Shown: positions 1 to 8,498, counted from the first letter of the stretch. The stretch is DNA of 11,870 bases from Myxococcales bacterium (GCA_027005175.1 JALTMC010000704.1:1-11870), one strand, 5' to 3'. Made by a program: numbers and translations. The notes: generated from the letters alone by a model not told the origin.

Positions 1-474
1 CGATTCTTTGAGCCAAAAAGGAAAGGATAAATGGTGTCCGTTGACTTCGTATACAGGGATTTCTGCATGGGCTGCCCATTTGTTTTGTATGGGGTAAAGA
101 CGTGTTCCAAGTATATACAACGCTTGCCATCTTGCGAGGGCTCGCCAATCTGTCGTCTCTTTGCGAAGCCGCTGATAGAGTTTGGCAAACAAACGAAGAA
201 TGATGGGGTCAAGTGTGTGGTTGAGTGCTTTCTTTGTGCGTCGAAAGACGATAAAACAACCCAGCGTGCGAAAGTCCCCGCGCAATGTTCCATCATGCTG
301 TCGTTGACAGGGATGGGGCTTTGGCTTTTGTTTGGCAGAAAATGCTCTTGAAAAAGGTAGGAGTAAGCTCAGAAGGCCAAAACTCACAAGAAGAAAAGAC
401 ATGAATCCAGAGAACGGAATGCCTGTTTTGTTGGAACTGCGGGGCTTCTTGGGTTGTTTTGTCGGTGTCGTCAT
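1..474 (-). CDS. Partial gene, probable exported or membrane-anchored protein of unknown function
   Basis: Reading the minus strand from an ATG at 474 gives 158 codons without a stop, running off the left edge, so the C-terminus is missing. The product starts with a basic stretch (residues 1-17, rich in Lys, Arg, Pro and Thr). A hydrophobic stretch follows at about residues 21-40 (FMSFLLVSFGLLSLLPF), then Ser-Arg-Ala-Phe-Ser-Ala, which fits a signal peptide cleaved near residue 45-46 or a signal anchor. The rest is basic and mixed, with segments such as LGCFIVFRRTKKAL and LARWQALYILGTRLYP, and looks like real protein. I do not recognise the family. In-frame ATGs at 486 and 498 are alternative starts. 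None has a strong Shine-Dalgarno sequence; 474 has only a weak GGA seven bases upstream. An in-frame stop lies just beyond 498. It could be the last gene of a unit reading out of the 499-903 gap, or have its own promoter there. Confidence 0.65.
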   Translation of the reverse strand, partial: MTTPTKQPKKPRSSNKTGIPFSGFMSFLLVSFGLLSLLLPFSRAFSAKQKPKPHPCQRQHDGTLRGDFRTLGCFIVFRRTKKALNHTLDPIILRLFAKLYQRLRKETTDWRALARWQALYILGTRLYPIQNKWAAHAEIPVYEVNGHHLSFPFWLKES

Positions 475-498
475 AACGTCGTCCATCAGATTCTGCAT

Positions 499-903
499 GG
501 AAAAGGAGGAATATCAAGTGTTGAACAGGGTTGTTGGTGAATGCTTGTGATGCGAAGTCCACATGAACAGCGCATGACTCATAGGATCCACGAGTGCTCT
601 GCTACGGCTTGCCCATCCCAGCATCGGGTCATCGGCTCTTTGAGTCACTGTATTGTGCAACATGACGCAAGTTGAGGTCCGAAGTGAAACTCACTTCGAG
701 CTACTATTTTGTGCAACATGACGCAAGTTGAGGTCCGAAGTGAAACTCGCTTCGAGTTACTATTTTGTGCAAAATGATACAAGTCGAGGGTCGAAGTGAA
801 ACTCACTTCCAAGAATATTCCAAAAACTTGTGAGGTAGGATTTCTATTCCCTTGTGGATGAAATGATGATGCTTGGGGGAAAGTAGCGATGAACGGAGAG
901 TCT
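499..903. other. Intergenic region of 405 bases with a tandem repeat
   Basis: This gap separates the fourth gene of the carbon operon from the partial gene at the left edge. I see no convincing ORF on either strand. Its main content is the 56-bp tandem repeat at 655-810. Positions 811-903 and 499-654 show no clear intrinsic terminator or consensus promoter. Confidence 0.6.
655..810. repeat. 56-bp tandem repeat, 2.8 copies, each with a small hairpin
   Basis: Three units begin GTGCAA at 655, 711 and 767. The first two are 56 bases long and differ at two positions. The third is truncated at 810 and more diverged. Each unit contains an inverted repeat, GAAGTGA-AAC-TCACTTC (stem positions 680-698, 736-754 and 793-809). 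The outer C-G pair closes in the first two. In copy 2 the change TCACTTC to TCGCTTC replaces an A-T pair with a T-G wobble on the strand as given. There are no T-tracts after the stems, so this is not an array of ordinary terminators. It lies about 95 bases downstream of the carbon operon. Confidence 0.9.
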
Positions 904-2385
904 CTACGAAGCCTTTTTTATGTTCTGGTGATGTTGGGTGGGATGGGGGAGCGTGGATGCTCTTTGGGTTCTGATAGAGGCTGGTTTTGGGAGATTCGTG
1001 GTGTGTTGTTGGGTGTTTGTTTCTGGGATAAAGTCACTTGGAATCGTAATGACAGGATAAGGCATCATTCCAGGAAGGAAGAGTGTCAGAGCGAGGAATA
1101 GAGTGATGATTCTTTGAGGTCGTTCCAGGTCGGCGCAGTAGACTTTTTCTGCATCTCCCAAAAAGATGAGTACAAACAGTCGAAAGAAAGTGATGGCTCC
1201 CAAAGCTGTGACCATCACATACAATATGGCCAGCCCTGCCTCATGAAGTAGGATTCCCTGACAGAGTAGATCCTCTGCGATAAATGTTAAGGTTCCAGGT
1301 AAGCCGATAAGCCCCATTCCTAGGAGGAAAAAAGCTCCTGCAAGAAAGGGGGAGGAGCGGACGAGCCCATGAAAGCGAGTGAGCATAATCTGCCCCCGTC
1401 GAGCTTGTAGGTTCCAAGACATCAAGAGAATACCATTGCCCGCAACACCGAGGGATAGCCAAAGAACCAAGGCTCCTGTCATACTTTGTTGGTGTGGGCT
1501 AACCAACCCCATAAAGACAAGCCCCATTTGTCCTAGAACAAGGTATGTGACGGAGCGAAACTGTTCTTTTTGTGCGAGAGCAACGAGGAAAAAATAGACA
1601 GCACTTAAGACGCCAAACCACATAAACATGGAGTGTATGAAATAGGTTTGCGACAAGAGTCGGAAACGCAGCAATGCGTAGGCTCCACTGATGGGAGATA
1701 GTACCATGAGGAAGGAAGAGGAGCGAACTTCGAGAAAAGAGGAGAGCACCCAGGTGTGAAAAGGAAAGAGTCCCATACGAACAGCGATAGCCAAAAGGAA
1801 GAGGGGGACAAACCAATACTGTATGCTTTGTGGTAGTTCTGCGCCTTTTTGGAGGGAGAGGGAGATACCCAGTCCATAAAAACTAAATAAGAACAATCCG
1901 AGAAAGGCGAGAGAGGATAGTAGAAAAAGAAAAGCTCCTCTTGTTGTTTTGGTTTTTGAGGGGGCTTTGAAAAAGCCTGCATAAATGGGCCATCCGCTGA
2001 GGAGCCATGCACATCCAAAGAGCCAGATGTTCTCCACAGAGAAAAACGCCATTGTGGCGGAGAGAGTGAACAGTACATGAGTCGCACCTGTCCGGTTCAA
2101 TACGTCTTTTGGACTTAATACGAAGATAGACAGAGCGATCAAGGAAGTAAAAGGTAAGAGTGCAATATTTTGGGCACTCACTCGAAGGTATGGAATCCAG
2201 GGGTCTACAAACTGTGTATCTCCCCAAGTGAAGAAGAGTAGAGTTAGAAGTATGCTACTGAGGCAAGTCACGAGACTGAATAAAATAGCAGACTTTAAGA
2301 AAGAGGTTTTGCGTGCAAAGGAAACCCATAGCCAACCTACAAATGGGAAGGTCAGTATTCCTGTGAGCCAGGGGATGTTTCTCAT
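904..2385 (-). CDS. NuoM/NuoN-like antiporter-type membrane protein, probable third DAB subunit
   Basis: This 493-residue, strongly hydrophobic protein with many membrane spans belongs to the proton-translocating NuoL/M/N (Mrp antiporter) family. Recognisable parts are AVRMGLFPFHTW (residues 201-212), matching the NuoM segment AVKMPMVPxHxW, and GLIGLPGTLTFIAED (358-372), matching the GLPGTxxFxxE motif. It is divergent. The central Lys of the first motif is Arg203. The TM5 Glu of the WELVG-type motif appears replaced (CAWLLSGW, about 125-132). The Lys expected after Gln-x-Asp-x is Phe276, followed by Arg277. Glu371 is kept. A polar tail follows residue 450. The start at 2385 gives an ATGA overlap with the dabB stop, with AAGG nine bases upstream. 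An open frame extends upstream to 2652 but only inside dabB. Position suggests a partner of DabA/DabB; a structural or regulatory role is inference. Confidence 0.8.
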   Translation of the reverse strand: MRNIPWLTGILTFPFVGWLWVSFARKTSFLKSAILFSLVTCLSSILLTLLFFTWGDTQFVDPWIPYLRVSAQNIALLPFTSLIALSIFVLSPKDVLNRTGATHVLFTLSATMAFFSVENIWLFGCAWLLSGWPIYAGFFKAPSKTKTTRGAFLFLLSSLAFLGLFLFSFYGLGISLSLQKGAELPQSIQYWFVPLFLLAIAVRMGLFPFHTWVLSSFLEVRSSSFLMVLSPISGAYALLRFRLLSQTYFIHSMFMWFGVLSAVYFFLVALAQKEQFRSVTYLVLGQMGLVFMGLVSPHQQSMTGALVLWLSLGVAGNGILLMSWNLQARRGQIMLTRFHGLVRSSPFLAGAFFLLGMGLIGLPGTLTFIAEDLLCQGILLHEAGLAILYVMVTALGAITFFRLFVLIFLGDAEKVYCADLERPQRIITLFLALTLFLPGMMPYPVITIPSDFIPETNTQQHTTNLPKPASIRTQRASTLPHPTQHHQNIKKAS

Positions 2386-3815
2386 TTTCGGGGGCCTTTT
2401 TGTTTTTGAGAAGAGATAGGTTTTTTGAGAGGAGCGGGGACCAGTGGAGATGTCTTTTGGGGCACCGCTTTGGAGCTTTGTGGTGCTGTATTGGAGTCGC
2501 TTTTTCGAAAGAACAGGTCTCTCTCTAGTGTTGCGAGCAAATTTGCCAGCCATAAAACGGGGCGAATAAATACTCTTTGAAGTACGGATTCGATATAAAA
2601 TCGTTGCAAGGAGTGTAGGTATAGGGCTCGACCGATGTTTCCTGGGAGCCATCTCTCGATATTATCAAGCCAGCCTCCTGTTTCAAACTCGTGGTCAAGC
2701 GAACCACGCAGCACATGTAGTTCATGCAGTACAGACGGGGAACGCAACAGTTGCCATGTGCGTAGGCAGGCGTGACCGACCATATGGATGGTCGCGATGC
2801 CGTTGAGATGGAGTCCAATCTCAATAAACATGATACCCACCTGCGTCATTGTGGCGTAGGCGAGTGAATTTTTGATATCGGTTTGAATTCTCCCCATTAG
2901 CGTAGAGAAAATAGCTGTAAAGGAGCCAACCAGGATCAAGACGATACATGCCCAGGGAGAATTTTCAAAAAGGGGTTCCGCTCGAAGCAAAAGGTAGACT
3001 CCTGCATGAACCGATAGACCTCCGTAGAATATTGCACTGGAAGGGGTTGGCCCTTCCATCGCGCGTGGAAGCCATCCTCCCACTGGAAGTTGTGCTGATT
3101 TTCCTATGGCAGCGAGCGTAAAGAGTAGAGCCACGAAGGTCACTGGACCTGTGGCTGCGTGTGCCATCCCCGACATCCAGTGACCTGGTGAGAGGTGGCT
3201 TTGGAAGGAAGATGTATGGGCAAAGTGGTGTAAATATATCATCCCCACCAAAAGGCCCACATCACAAAATCGGTAGATAATAAAAGCCCGAAGGCCGTGT
3301 CTCACTGGAGCCGATCTTTCATGAAAATACATAATCAACAAGGCGGACGTGAGACCCACCAACTCCCACCCAACAAAGAGAAGCTCTACTCCTCCAGCCA
3401 TGACGAGAAGCAGCATCCCAACAGCGAAAGCTTGAAGCAAAAGGAAGAAGCGTAAAAAGCCCTTGTCTGCGTGGAGGTATGTGATGGAAAAGTGACCGAT
3501 TAACGAACAGAGCATGGTGGTTAAAAGTATCATTGTCACGGAGAGACGGTCGATTAAAAAAGAGAGGACAAACTGATGATCTCCACTTTGAAACCAAGTT
3601 CCCCAACGGTAGAGATGTACATGGTTCTCTACAAATGTTTGTGACATTAATACCATCGCAGCGAGAAAACTAAACACAAGTGTGCTGCGACTGATATGGA
3701 CGATCCATGTTTCGCTTGGTATCTTCTGTAGCCACCCAAGCAAGGCCAAAAGGACAAAGCCTATAAGCGGGGAGAAGAAGATGAGTAGTGATAACGTAAA
3801 AAGAAAATCAGGCAT
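2382..3815 (-). CDS. dabB: DabB, NuoL-like proton-channel subunit of the DAB inorganic carbon pump
   Basis: This 477-residue polytopic membrane protein is the family partner of DUF2309 proteins (DabB; MpsA in staphylococci). It is thought to use cation flow to drive DabA. Family marks are FVGWELVGLTSALL with Glu151 (TM5 glutamate), AIGKSAQLPVGGWLPRAMEG with Lys239 (TM7 lysine), PTPSSAIFYGGLSVHAGVYL (256-275), IKNSLAYATMTQVG with Lys315, and HMVGHACLRTWQLLRSPS (344-361). The last replaces the THAFFKA helix of true NuoL and is typical of the Dab branch. A Pro/Lys/Ser-rich basic tail starts near residue 438 and is probably disordered. The ATG at 3815 overlaps the dabA stop by 8 bases and has GAGG six bases upstream; the stop overlaps the next gene in ATGA. 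No other complex I genes are present, so this is not a nuo operon. Confidence 0.92.
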   Translation of the reverse strand: MPDFLFTLSLLIFFSPLIGFVLLALLGWLQKIPSETWIVHISRSTLVFSFLAAMVLMSQTFVENHVHLYRWGTWFQSGDHQFVLSFLIDRLSVTMILLTTMLCSLIGHFSITYLHADKGFLRFFLLLQAFAVGMLLLVMAGGVELLFVGWELVGLTSALLIMYFHERSAPVRHGLRAFIIYRFCDVGLLVGMIYLHHFAHTSSFQSHLSPGHWMSGMAHAATGPVTFVALLFTLAAIGKSAQLPVGGWLPRAMEGPTPSSAIFYGGLSVHAGVYLLLRAEPLFENSPWACIVLILVGSFTAIFSTLMGRIQTDIKNSLAYATMTQVGIMFIEIGLHLNGIATIHMVGHACLRTWQLLRSPSVLHELHVLRGSLDHEFETGGWLDNIERWLPGNIGRALYLHSLQRFYIESVLQRVFIRPVLWLANLLATLERDLFFRKSDSNTAPQSSKAVPQKTSPLVPAPLKKPISSQKQKGPRK

Positions 3816-6800
3816 GGGAAGCCTCTTTTAGACCCGAAAGAATACGAACTGGAGCAAGGTTCTCTCGGTGTTCTCGGTAATAGGAGAGAGATGACGGAAA
3901 CTCCGGTAAATCCAGAGTAGGCTGGTAAGGGACAAACCCTCGGGATGTAAATCGAGATAACTCTCCCGTTTCAGGGTCCATTGCGATAAGCTGAATCCAT
4001 TCGTTCTGAACGAGCTTACCCACTGCCGGTTGGCTTTTGGCAATACGGAGAAGTTGCTCTGTTGTGGCTTCCACGATTGTTAAGAGCCGCATAGGTTCGT
4101 GGATGTCGACCATTTGGTAGGGCAATCCTGTTCGCAAGTCACTTTCGTGACCGTTCATCACTCCGACCAAACCTGTTACATTGTGTGGGAGTTTGGTTCC
4201 ACTACCGTACTTTTCCTGGTCAACATAAGAAAAATAGTATTCTAAGTTGATTCCGGCACCCACAGGTCCAACGCTTGCGAGGAGTCCTTCCAGTATCTCC
4301 CCGTCTGGATCTTGTGTGGGATCGTAAGATACGAGAAAAGCACGTCGATCCAGAAACAATCCACGTTGTAGCCAGCGGCGTCCAACGATACATATCGAAT
4401 TGGTGCAGTGTCCGTACTCTGGCCTTGGTTCTGCGAGGTTTTGTGCACGTCCCTCCACATGTCGCAGAGCTTGTTCGGGGGTTGCTTTGAGAGGTACAGA
4501 TGCAAAACGCCGACATCTCTCATGAGCATCCATGGTTCTGGCATAAAGCAGTGCTTTTTGTGTCTCTTCAAGAATGGCATGATGCGATGTCGGAACTTTG
4601 TGTAGGTCGTATAAGTCGACAGCATCATTGGATGTATCATGCATCCCACCGATAAATACGGTGTCGTCTGGGATGTCGATCCCTTGTTGTCGGAGCCCCT
4701 GTCTTACGTCGGGTCGGTTGACAAGATCGGCAAACAACCTTGCGTTGGGGCCTCCTTTCCCACCACTGCAAGCGCCGCACTCATGTGCTGCTTCGTGGGG
4801 GTTGTTCATGGATGTGGAGCCATGACCCAACACCACAACAAGTCTTGCAAAGTGAGATGTCAGCCCCATGTCTGAGAGGACTTGCTTGATACGAGAAATG
4901 GCTTCATCGGGGGAGAATCCCACATTCTCTTCTGTGGTCTCCTCTGCGATGCTCGTGAGTTTTGTGCGTGGTGGGCGCAGTGCTTTCTCACGGAAGAAGG
5001 TGCGGAGCTGATGCCCCAACCGTGGAGAGAGCAGGCGAAGTAGCATCGGGAAAGCCTCCAGTACGCCTGCAAGGGAGAATAAAAAACCACGCATCATACT
5101 TTTGGTTCCAACATAGCCTGCAAAGCCTAGCTGGCCTGCCAAAGCAAAACGTCTATTCCATTGTGCTCCGAGTTCGGGATTTTCAGGGATCTCATTGATC
5201 TTATGTGTGGGCTTTTGTGATGCAGGGCATAGTGGGACTCTGTGGGCATCACTCAGACCCTTGTATGCGATCGATAGACCATAAAACCCTGCGATTCCAT
5301 ACGTCTCATACTTGGCATCGTACTCTTCGATATGTCTGCGCAAAGACTCTTCTCTATCATCGATGCAGAAAGCGAGCTGAACAGAGGGGGAGGGGGGCTC
5401 GCTTTGCCGTTGTAGCTTCGCATTGGCTGCCACTGCATCCAGAATTTCACACCGGTAGTGGTGTTCGTATGCTTCTTGAAAGACAGCTTGTTGTTCAAAG
5501 TTGTCAAAGTTTTGGAGAGCTTCGTAGAGCGTCCAGGCATCCTTTTCTGTTAAGTTTGCAACGGAGCGAAGAGGTGTTGCCGTGTGTGTAAAAAGTTGAA
5601 AGAGTGTGTATGCGGGCTGTAGCCAGTTTAAGGTCTCTTCCTGGGAGGAGGGATCGGTCTGGTCTCGCTCGGAGGGCGACGGTGTTTTTGTTCGTATCTC
5701 AATGGCGGAGCGCAGTGTGAGACGAACAGCAAGATAGTCCATCAACGAGTAGGGAAAGGAGCGCAGTCGGTCTTGTTCTTTGCTTTCCAGCCGATAGAAC
5801 ATCCCAGCCCAACCGGGCAAAGCGAGTAATTCTCGCTGAATGACCTCTTTCCATTGTGATTGTGGAATCTCAAGTTGATGGAGGTTAAAGAGAACGGCCT
5901 CTTCTGCTGTCAAGTTGTTTTGTTGTTGGTTGGTAAATTGTTTTTTGGCCTCTTGAATCCAAGAGCCGATCCAATAAAACGAGTGTTGAAACAGTTGACG
6001 CACTGCCCTATAAAATCCTTGTTTTCGATCGGGCATGGGCCAATAGGCCATTCCTGTGTCAAGAAAACATGCAGAGAGCCTGGACAAGATGGGGTGTACC
6101 CATTCATCCAGTGGCAGAGAGGAGTCTTGTGTATCGCCTTGTTCGTCTTGTTGACTTGGAGCCTCTGCCAACGAAAGTAGTTGTTGGCTAAGGCGGGTGC
6201 ACTCGCTCCATAAGTAGCGAAGTGCCAGTGAGGTGGGGCACTTCGAAAGAGCTTTGGACAGGTGTGAGGGAGAAAGTGAACATCCGAGGTGGGCTTCAAG
6301 CTCTGCTTTCTCTTCCCACGAACAAAATCGGGAGAGGATGTTCTTTGGATCTTCGTGTGTCAAACGATCTTCAAGAAACGATTGAGCCTCTTGGCACCAT
6401 GCTTGTGCCTCTTCTTTCGCGGCCTCTTTGGGCCAATGCTCCAACAGTTTTTTTTGATGGAGAGTCCAAAGGATGTGGGCCTCATCACTTGTCTCCAGGG
6501 GATATCGCAAAGCCGTGCGGTAGAGCTGCTTTCGTGTGATATTTGCGGGAAGATTCTCCTCTTCCGGATACCATTCCTTGAGCACGGTATCGATATCGGA
6601 CAATTGGATACGTTTTTCGCGGAGAGCCTCGCGGAATTCTTCAAGGCTCATATAGGGATTGGCACCAAAAATGGTGTGTGCTTTTTTGACAGCTTCATGA
6701 AAAGGGAGGTGCTCAAAGACATGAAGCGTATTGTGATGGACAAAGGCACCAATGGGCGCTTGGCCTGGCAGAAGATGGGCGACGTCATGTACCATCTCTT

Positions 6801-6873
6801 GCAAGGAGGTTTTGCTCTCTTCTGCAAAGTCTACTTGTGATTTTGCCTGTGATGTTTGAGATAGACTTGTCAT
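3808..6873 (-). CDS. dabA: DabA, UPF0753/DUF2309 zinc-binding subunit of the DAB inorganic carbon pump
   Basis: DabA is a soluble or membrane-associated, beta-carbonic-anhydrase-like protein that, with DabB, converts CO2 to trapped bicarbonate vectorially. The zinc site is visible: FCIDDREES gives Cys503 and Asp505 with Arg507, and VVVLGHGSTS with AAHECGACSG gives His684 and Cys699. The 15-residue His-Cys spacing matches characterised DabA. The N-terminal family motif is PIGAFVHHNTLHVFEHLPFH (residues 40-59). Other conserved blocks are GHCTNSICIVGRRWLQRGLF (821-840) and GLVGVMNGHESDLRTGLPYQ (901-920). At 1021 residues it is longer than the usual 800-900; extra length lies before the zinc site, with polar linkers near 238-256 and 395-415. 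The start at 6873 overlaps the sulP stop by 4 bases, with AAGG seven bases upstream. The stop overlaps dabB by 8 bases. Homologues (MpsB) also supply CO2/HCO3- in heterotrophs. Confidence 0.95.
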   Translation of the reverse strand: MTSLSQTSQAKSQVDFAEESKTSLQEMVHDVAHLLPGQAPIGAFVHHNTLHVFEHLPFHEAVKKAHTIFGANPYMSLEEFREALREKRIQLSDIDTVLKEWYPEEENLPANITRKQLYRTALRYPLETSDEAHILWTLHQKKLLEHWPKEAAKEEAQAWCQEAQSFLEDRLTHEDPKNILSRFCSWEEKAELEAHLGCSLSPSHLSKALSKCPTSLALRYLWSECTRLSQQLLSLAEAPSQQDEQGDTQDSSLPLDEWVHPILSRLSACFLDTGMAYWPMPDRKQGFYRAVRQLFQHSFYWIGSWIQEAKKQFTNQQQNNLTAEEAVLFNLHQLEIPQSQWKEVIQRELLALPGWAGMFYRLESKEQDRLRSFPYSLMDYLAVRLTLRSAIEIRTKTPSPSERDQTDPSSQEETLNWLQPAYTLFQLFTHTATPLRSVANLTEKDAWTLYEALQNFDNFEQQAVFQEAYEHHYRCEILDAVAANAKLQRQSEPPSPSVQLAFCIDDREESLRRHIEEYDAKYETYGIAGFYGLSIAYKGLSDAHRVPLCPASQKPTHKINEIPENPELGAQWNRRFALAGQLGFAGYVGTKSMMRGFLFSLAGVLEAFPMLLRLLSPRLGHQLRTFFREKALRPPRTKLTSIAEETTEENVGFSPDEAISRIKQVLSDMGLTSHFARLVVVLGHGSTSMNNPHEAAHECGACSGGKGGPNARLFADLVNRPDVRQGLRQQGIDIPDDTVFIGGMHDTSNDAVDLYDLHKVPTSHHAILEETQKALLYARTMDAHERCRRFASVPLKATPEQALRHVEGRAQNLAEPRPEYGHCTNSICIVGRRWLQRGLFLDRRAFLVSYDPTQDPDGEILEGLLASVGPVGAGINLEYYFSYVDQEKYGSGTKLPHNVTGLVGVMNGHESDLRTGLPYQMVDIHEPMRLLTIVEATTEQLLRIAKSQPAVGKLVQNEWIQLIAMDPETGELSRFTSRGFVPYQPTLDLPEFPSSLSYYREHRENLAPVRILSGLKEASHA

Positions 6874-8447
6874 GAGGTTACCTTTTTCCTGGCGGACAGG
6901 TTATGTTTGCTCAAGGAGTCGTGTTTGTCGAGACCTTGAATTTCGATAGCTCGTCCTTCTCCTTGAAGGTGATGTATCTTCTCCATCACTGTATGGTCGA
7001 CCAAGGGAGCTTCGCTGAAGTCCAGGATCACAAGCTTATTGGATTGATGGGCGAGATCAAGCTTTTTTCGCAGTGATAAATAGTTTGTGAAAATAGCTGC
7101 ACCCTGAAGCCTTATCGCGACTTGCTGTCCTTCTTCTTCATGTTTGTGTTGCAAAGAAAATAGATCCTTGAGAGAGGAACCATTGCGTAGATGGATGATT
7201 ACCTTTAACAGAATCCCAACACCCACACCGATGAGTAGGTCGGTGGCCAGGGTTGTTAGAAAGGTCACAAGGAAGATGAGTAACTGTTCGCTTCCAATCT
7301 GAAATGTTTTTACAAATTCGGAGGGAGAGGCGAGGCGAAGTCCTGTATAGACCAGCATTGCAGCGAGTGCAGCTAAGGGGATTTGTTTGAGTAACGATGG
7401 AAATAGAACAACAAAGAGAAGCAAAAAAGTTCCATGGAAGAAGTTTGACATCCTGGATTTGGCTCCAGCGTCAATATTGGCGGAGCTGCGAACGATTTCA
7501 GAGATCATGGGCAGTCCACCGACGGATGAGGCGAGCACATTGCCAACGCCTGTCGCTAGTAAGTCTTTGTTGAGATCGGACTCTCGGTGTACGGGGTCCA
7601 AGGCGTCCACAGCTTTTACACTGAGAAGTGATTCGATTGTACCTACCAGGGAGTACATCACGATATATTTCATAGAGGTCAATGTCCAGATCTGAGAAAA
7701 ATCTGGAAAAACAATGGCGTTGAGTAAGTTTCCGGGAAGTTGTACGAGGTACTGGGGACCCAAGTGGTGCAGTGAACCTGCGAAATTGTAATCGTGCTTG
7801 GTTGCGAGGTGAAATCCTATCGATGCGGGAATCGCGATTAACAAAACAACAAGGGGGGCAGGGATCGATTTTATTTTTTTCCAAGGAAGCAAAGGAAATA
7901 AGAAAAGAACAAGCAAGCTCGCTCCTCCGATTAAAAAGATAGCTGGATTCATATGCATCAAGCTATGAGGTATCTCTCGAAGAAGTTCGAGGGGTTCTTT
8001 GCCGTGGGGGGTCATCCCCATCACCAAGTGGATCTGCTTGGAAAAGATGATCACACCGATGGCTGCAAGCATTCCGTGTACAACAGAGGATGGAAACATC
8101 TCTCCAAGGGAGCCGACACGCAAAAGGGCCATCACGATTTGAAGTGCGGCGGCGATAACTCCTACAGCTAAGGCTAGCTTATAGCCTCGCAGCATATCTC
8201 CTCCGCCTAACTCCTGTACGGCCCCCAACGTGATGACGATGAGCCCGGCAGCTGGACCTTTGATGGTGAGAGTTGCGCTGCCCAAAAAACTGACCAAAAT
8301 CCCTCCGATGATGGCGGTAATAATCCCGGCAATGGGAGGAACTCCACTTGCCATGGCGATACCAAGACATAGAGGGAGCGCAATAAGGAAGATGAGAAAA
8401 CCAGAAACTAAATCTGATTTCCAACTCGATTTTTGTGCATTCTTCAT
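6870..8447 (-). CDS. SulP-family anion transporter with short STAS domain, probable bicarbonate importer
   Basis: This 525-residue inner-membrane protein belongs to the SulP/SLC26 family. The first membrane segments follow SDLVSGFLIFLIALPLCLGI (11-30), then the hallmark TIKGPAAGLIVITLG (61-75) and later GGLPMISEIVRSSANIDAG. A compact STAS domain occupies about 438-515 (QQVAIRLQGAAIF... and KLVILDFSEAPLVDHTVME). SulP members carry sulfate, bicarbonate (BicA) or other anions. Bicarbonate is inferred here because the gene overlaps dabA by 4 bases (ATGA) and lies downstream of a carbonic anhydrase; no sulfate-assimilation genes are visible. It is the first clear gene of the operon. The chosen ATG directly precedes the family N-terminus. 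Its Shine-Dalgarno is weak (AGGT about ten bases upstream), while the following genes are coupled by overlap. Confidence 0.9.
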   Translation of the reverse strand: MKNAQKSSWKSDLVSGFLIFLIALPLCLGIAMASGVPPIAGIITAIIGGILVSFLGSATLTIKGPAAGLIVITLGAVQELGGGDMLRGYKLALAVGVIAAALQIVMALLRVGSLGEMFPSSVVHGMLAAIGVIIFSKQIHLVMGMTPHGKEPLELLREIPHSLMHMNPAIFLIGGASLLVLFLFPLLPWKKIKSIPAPLVVLLIAIPASIGFHLATKHDYNFAGSLHHLGPQYLVQLPGNLLNAIVFPDFSQIWTLTSMKYIVMYSLVGTIESLLSVKAVDALDPVHRESDLNKDLLATGVGNVLASSVGGLPMISEIVRSSANIDAGAKSRMSNFFHGTFLLLFVVLFPSLLKQIPLAALAAMLVYTGLRLASPSEFVKTFQIGSEQLLIFLVTFLTTLATDLLIGVGVGILLKVIIHLRNGSSLKDLFSLQHKHEEEGQQVAIRLQGAAIFTNYLSLRKKLDLAHQSNKLVILDFSEAPLVDHTVMEKIHHLQGEGRAIEIQGLDKHDSLSKHNLSARKKVTS

Positions 8448-8498
8448 TTGGGTTGTACCTATCCGTTTCTGCTATGGGGGAAGAGAATGTCGCTCTTT

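Noticed and set aside
31-351. Plus-strand ORF of 106 codons at the left edge
   Set aside because: It is opposite the minus-strand partial gene, whose product has a coherent signal sequence and more natural composition.
655-810. CRISPR array
   Set aside because: The units are head-to-tail without variable spacers, and no cas genes are present. The same applies to the 22-bp and 21-bp arrays.
2386-2652. Upstream extension of the NuoM-like gene by 89 codons
   Set aside because: It lies wholly inside the dabB 3' end, is basic and unlike a membrane N-terminus. The ATGA overlap start at 2385 fits the operon pattern.
904-3815. Reading the two NuoL/NuoM-like genes as part of respiratory complex I
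   Set aside because: No other nuo genes are near, both directly follow dabA, and the first has the HACLRTWQLLR motif of the Dab branch instead of the NuoL helix.
4242-4649. Long open frames in other phases inside dabA, dabB, sulP and the NuoM-like gene
   Set aside because: They overlap genes with clear family motifs and their products are rich in Cys, His, Arg and Ser as expected of shadow frames.
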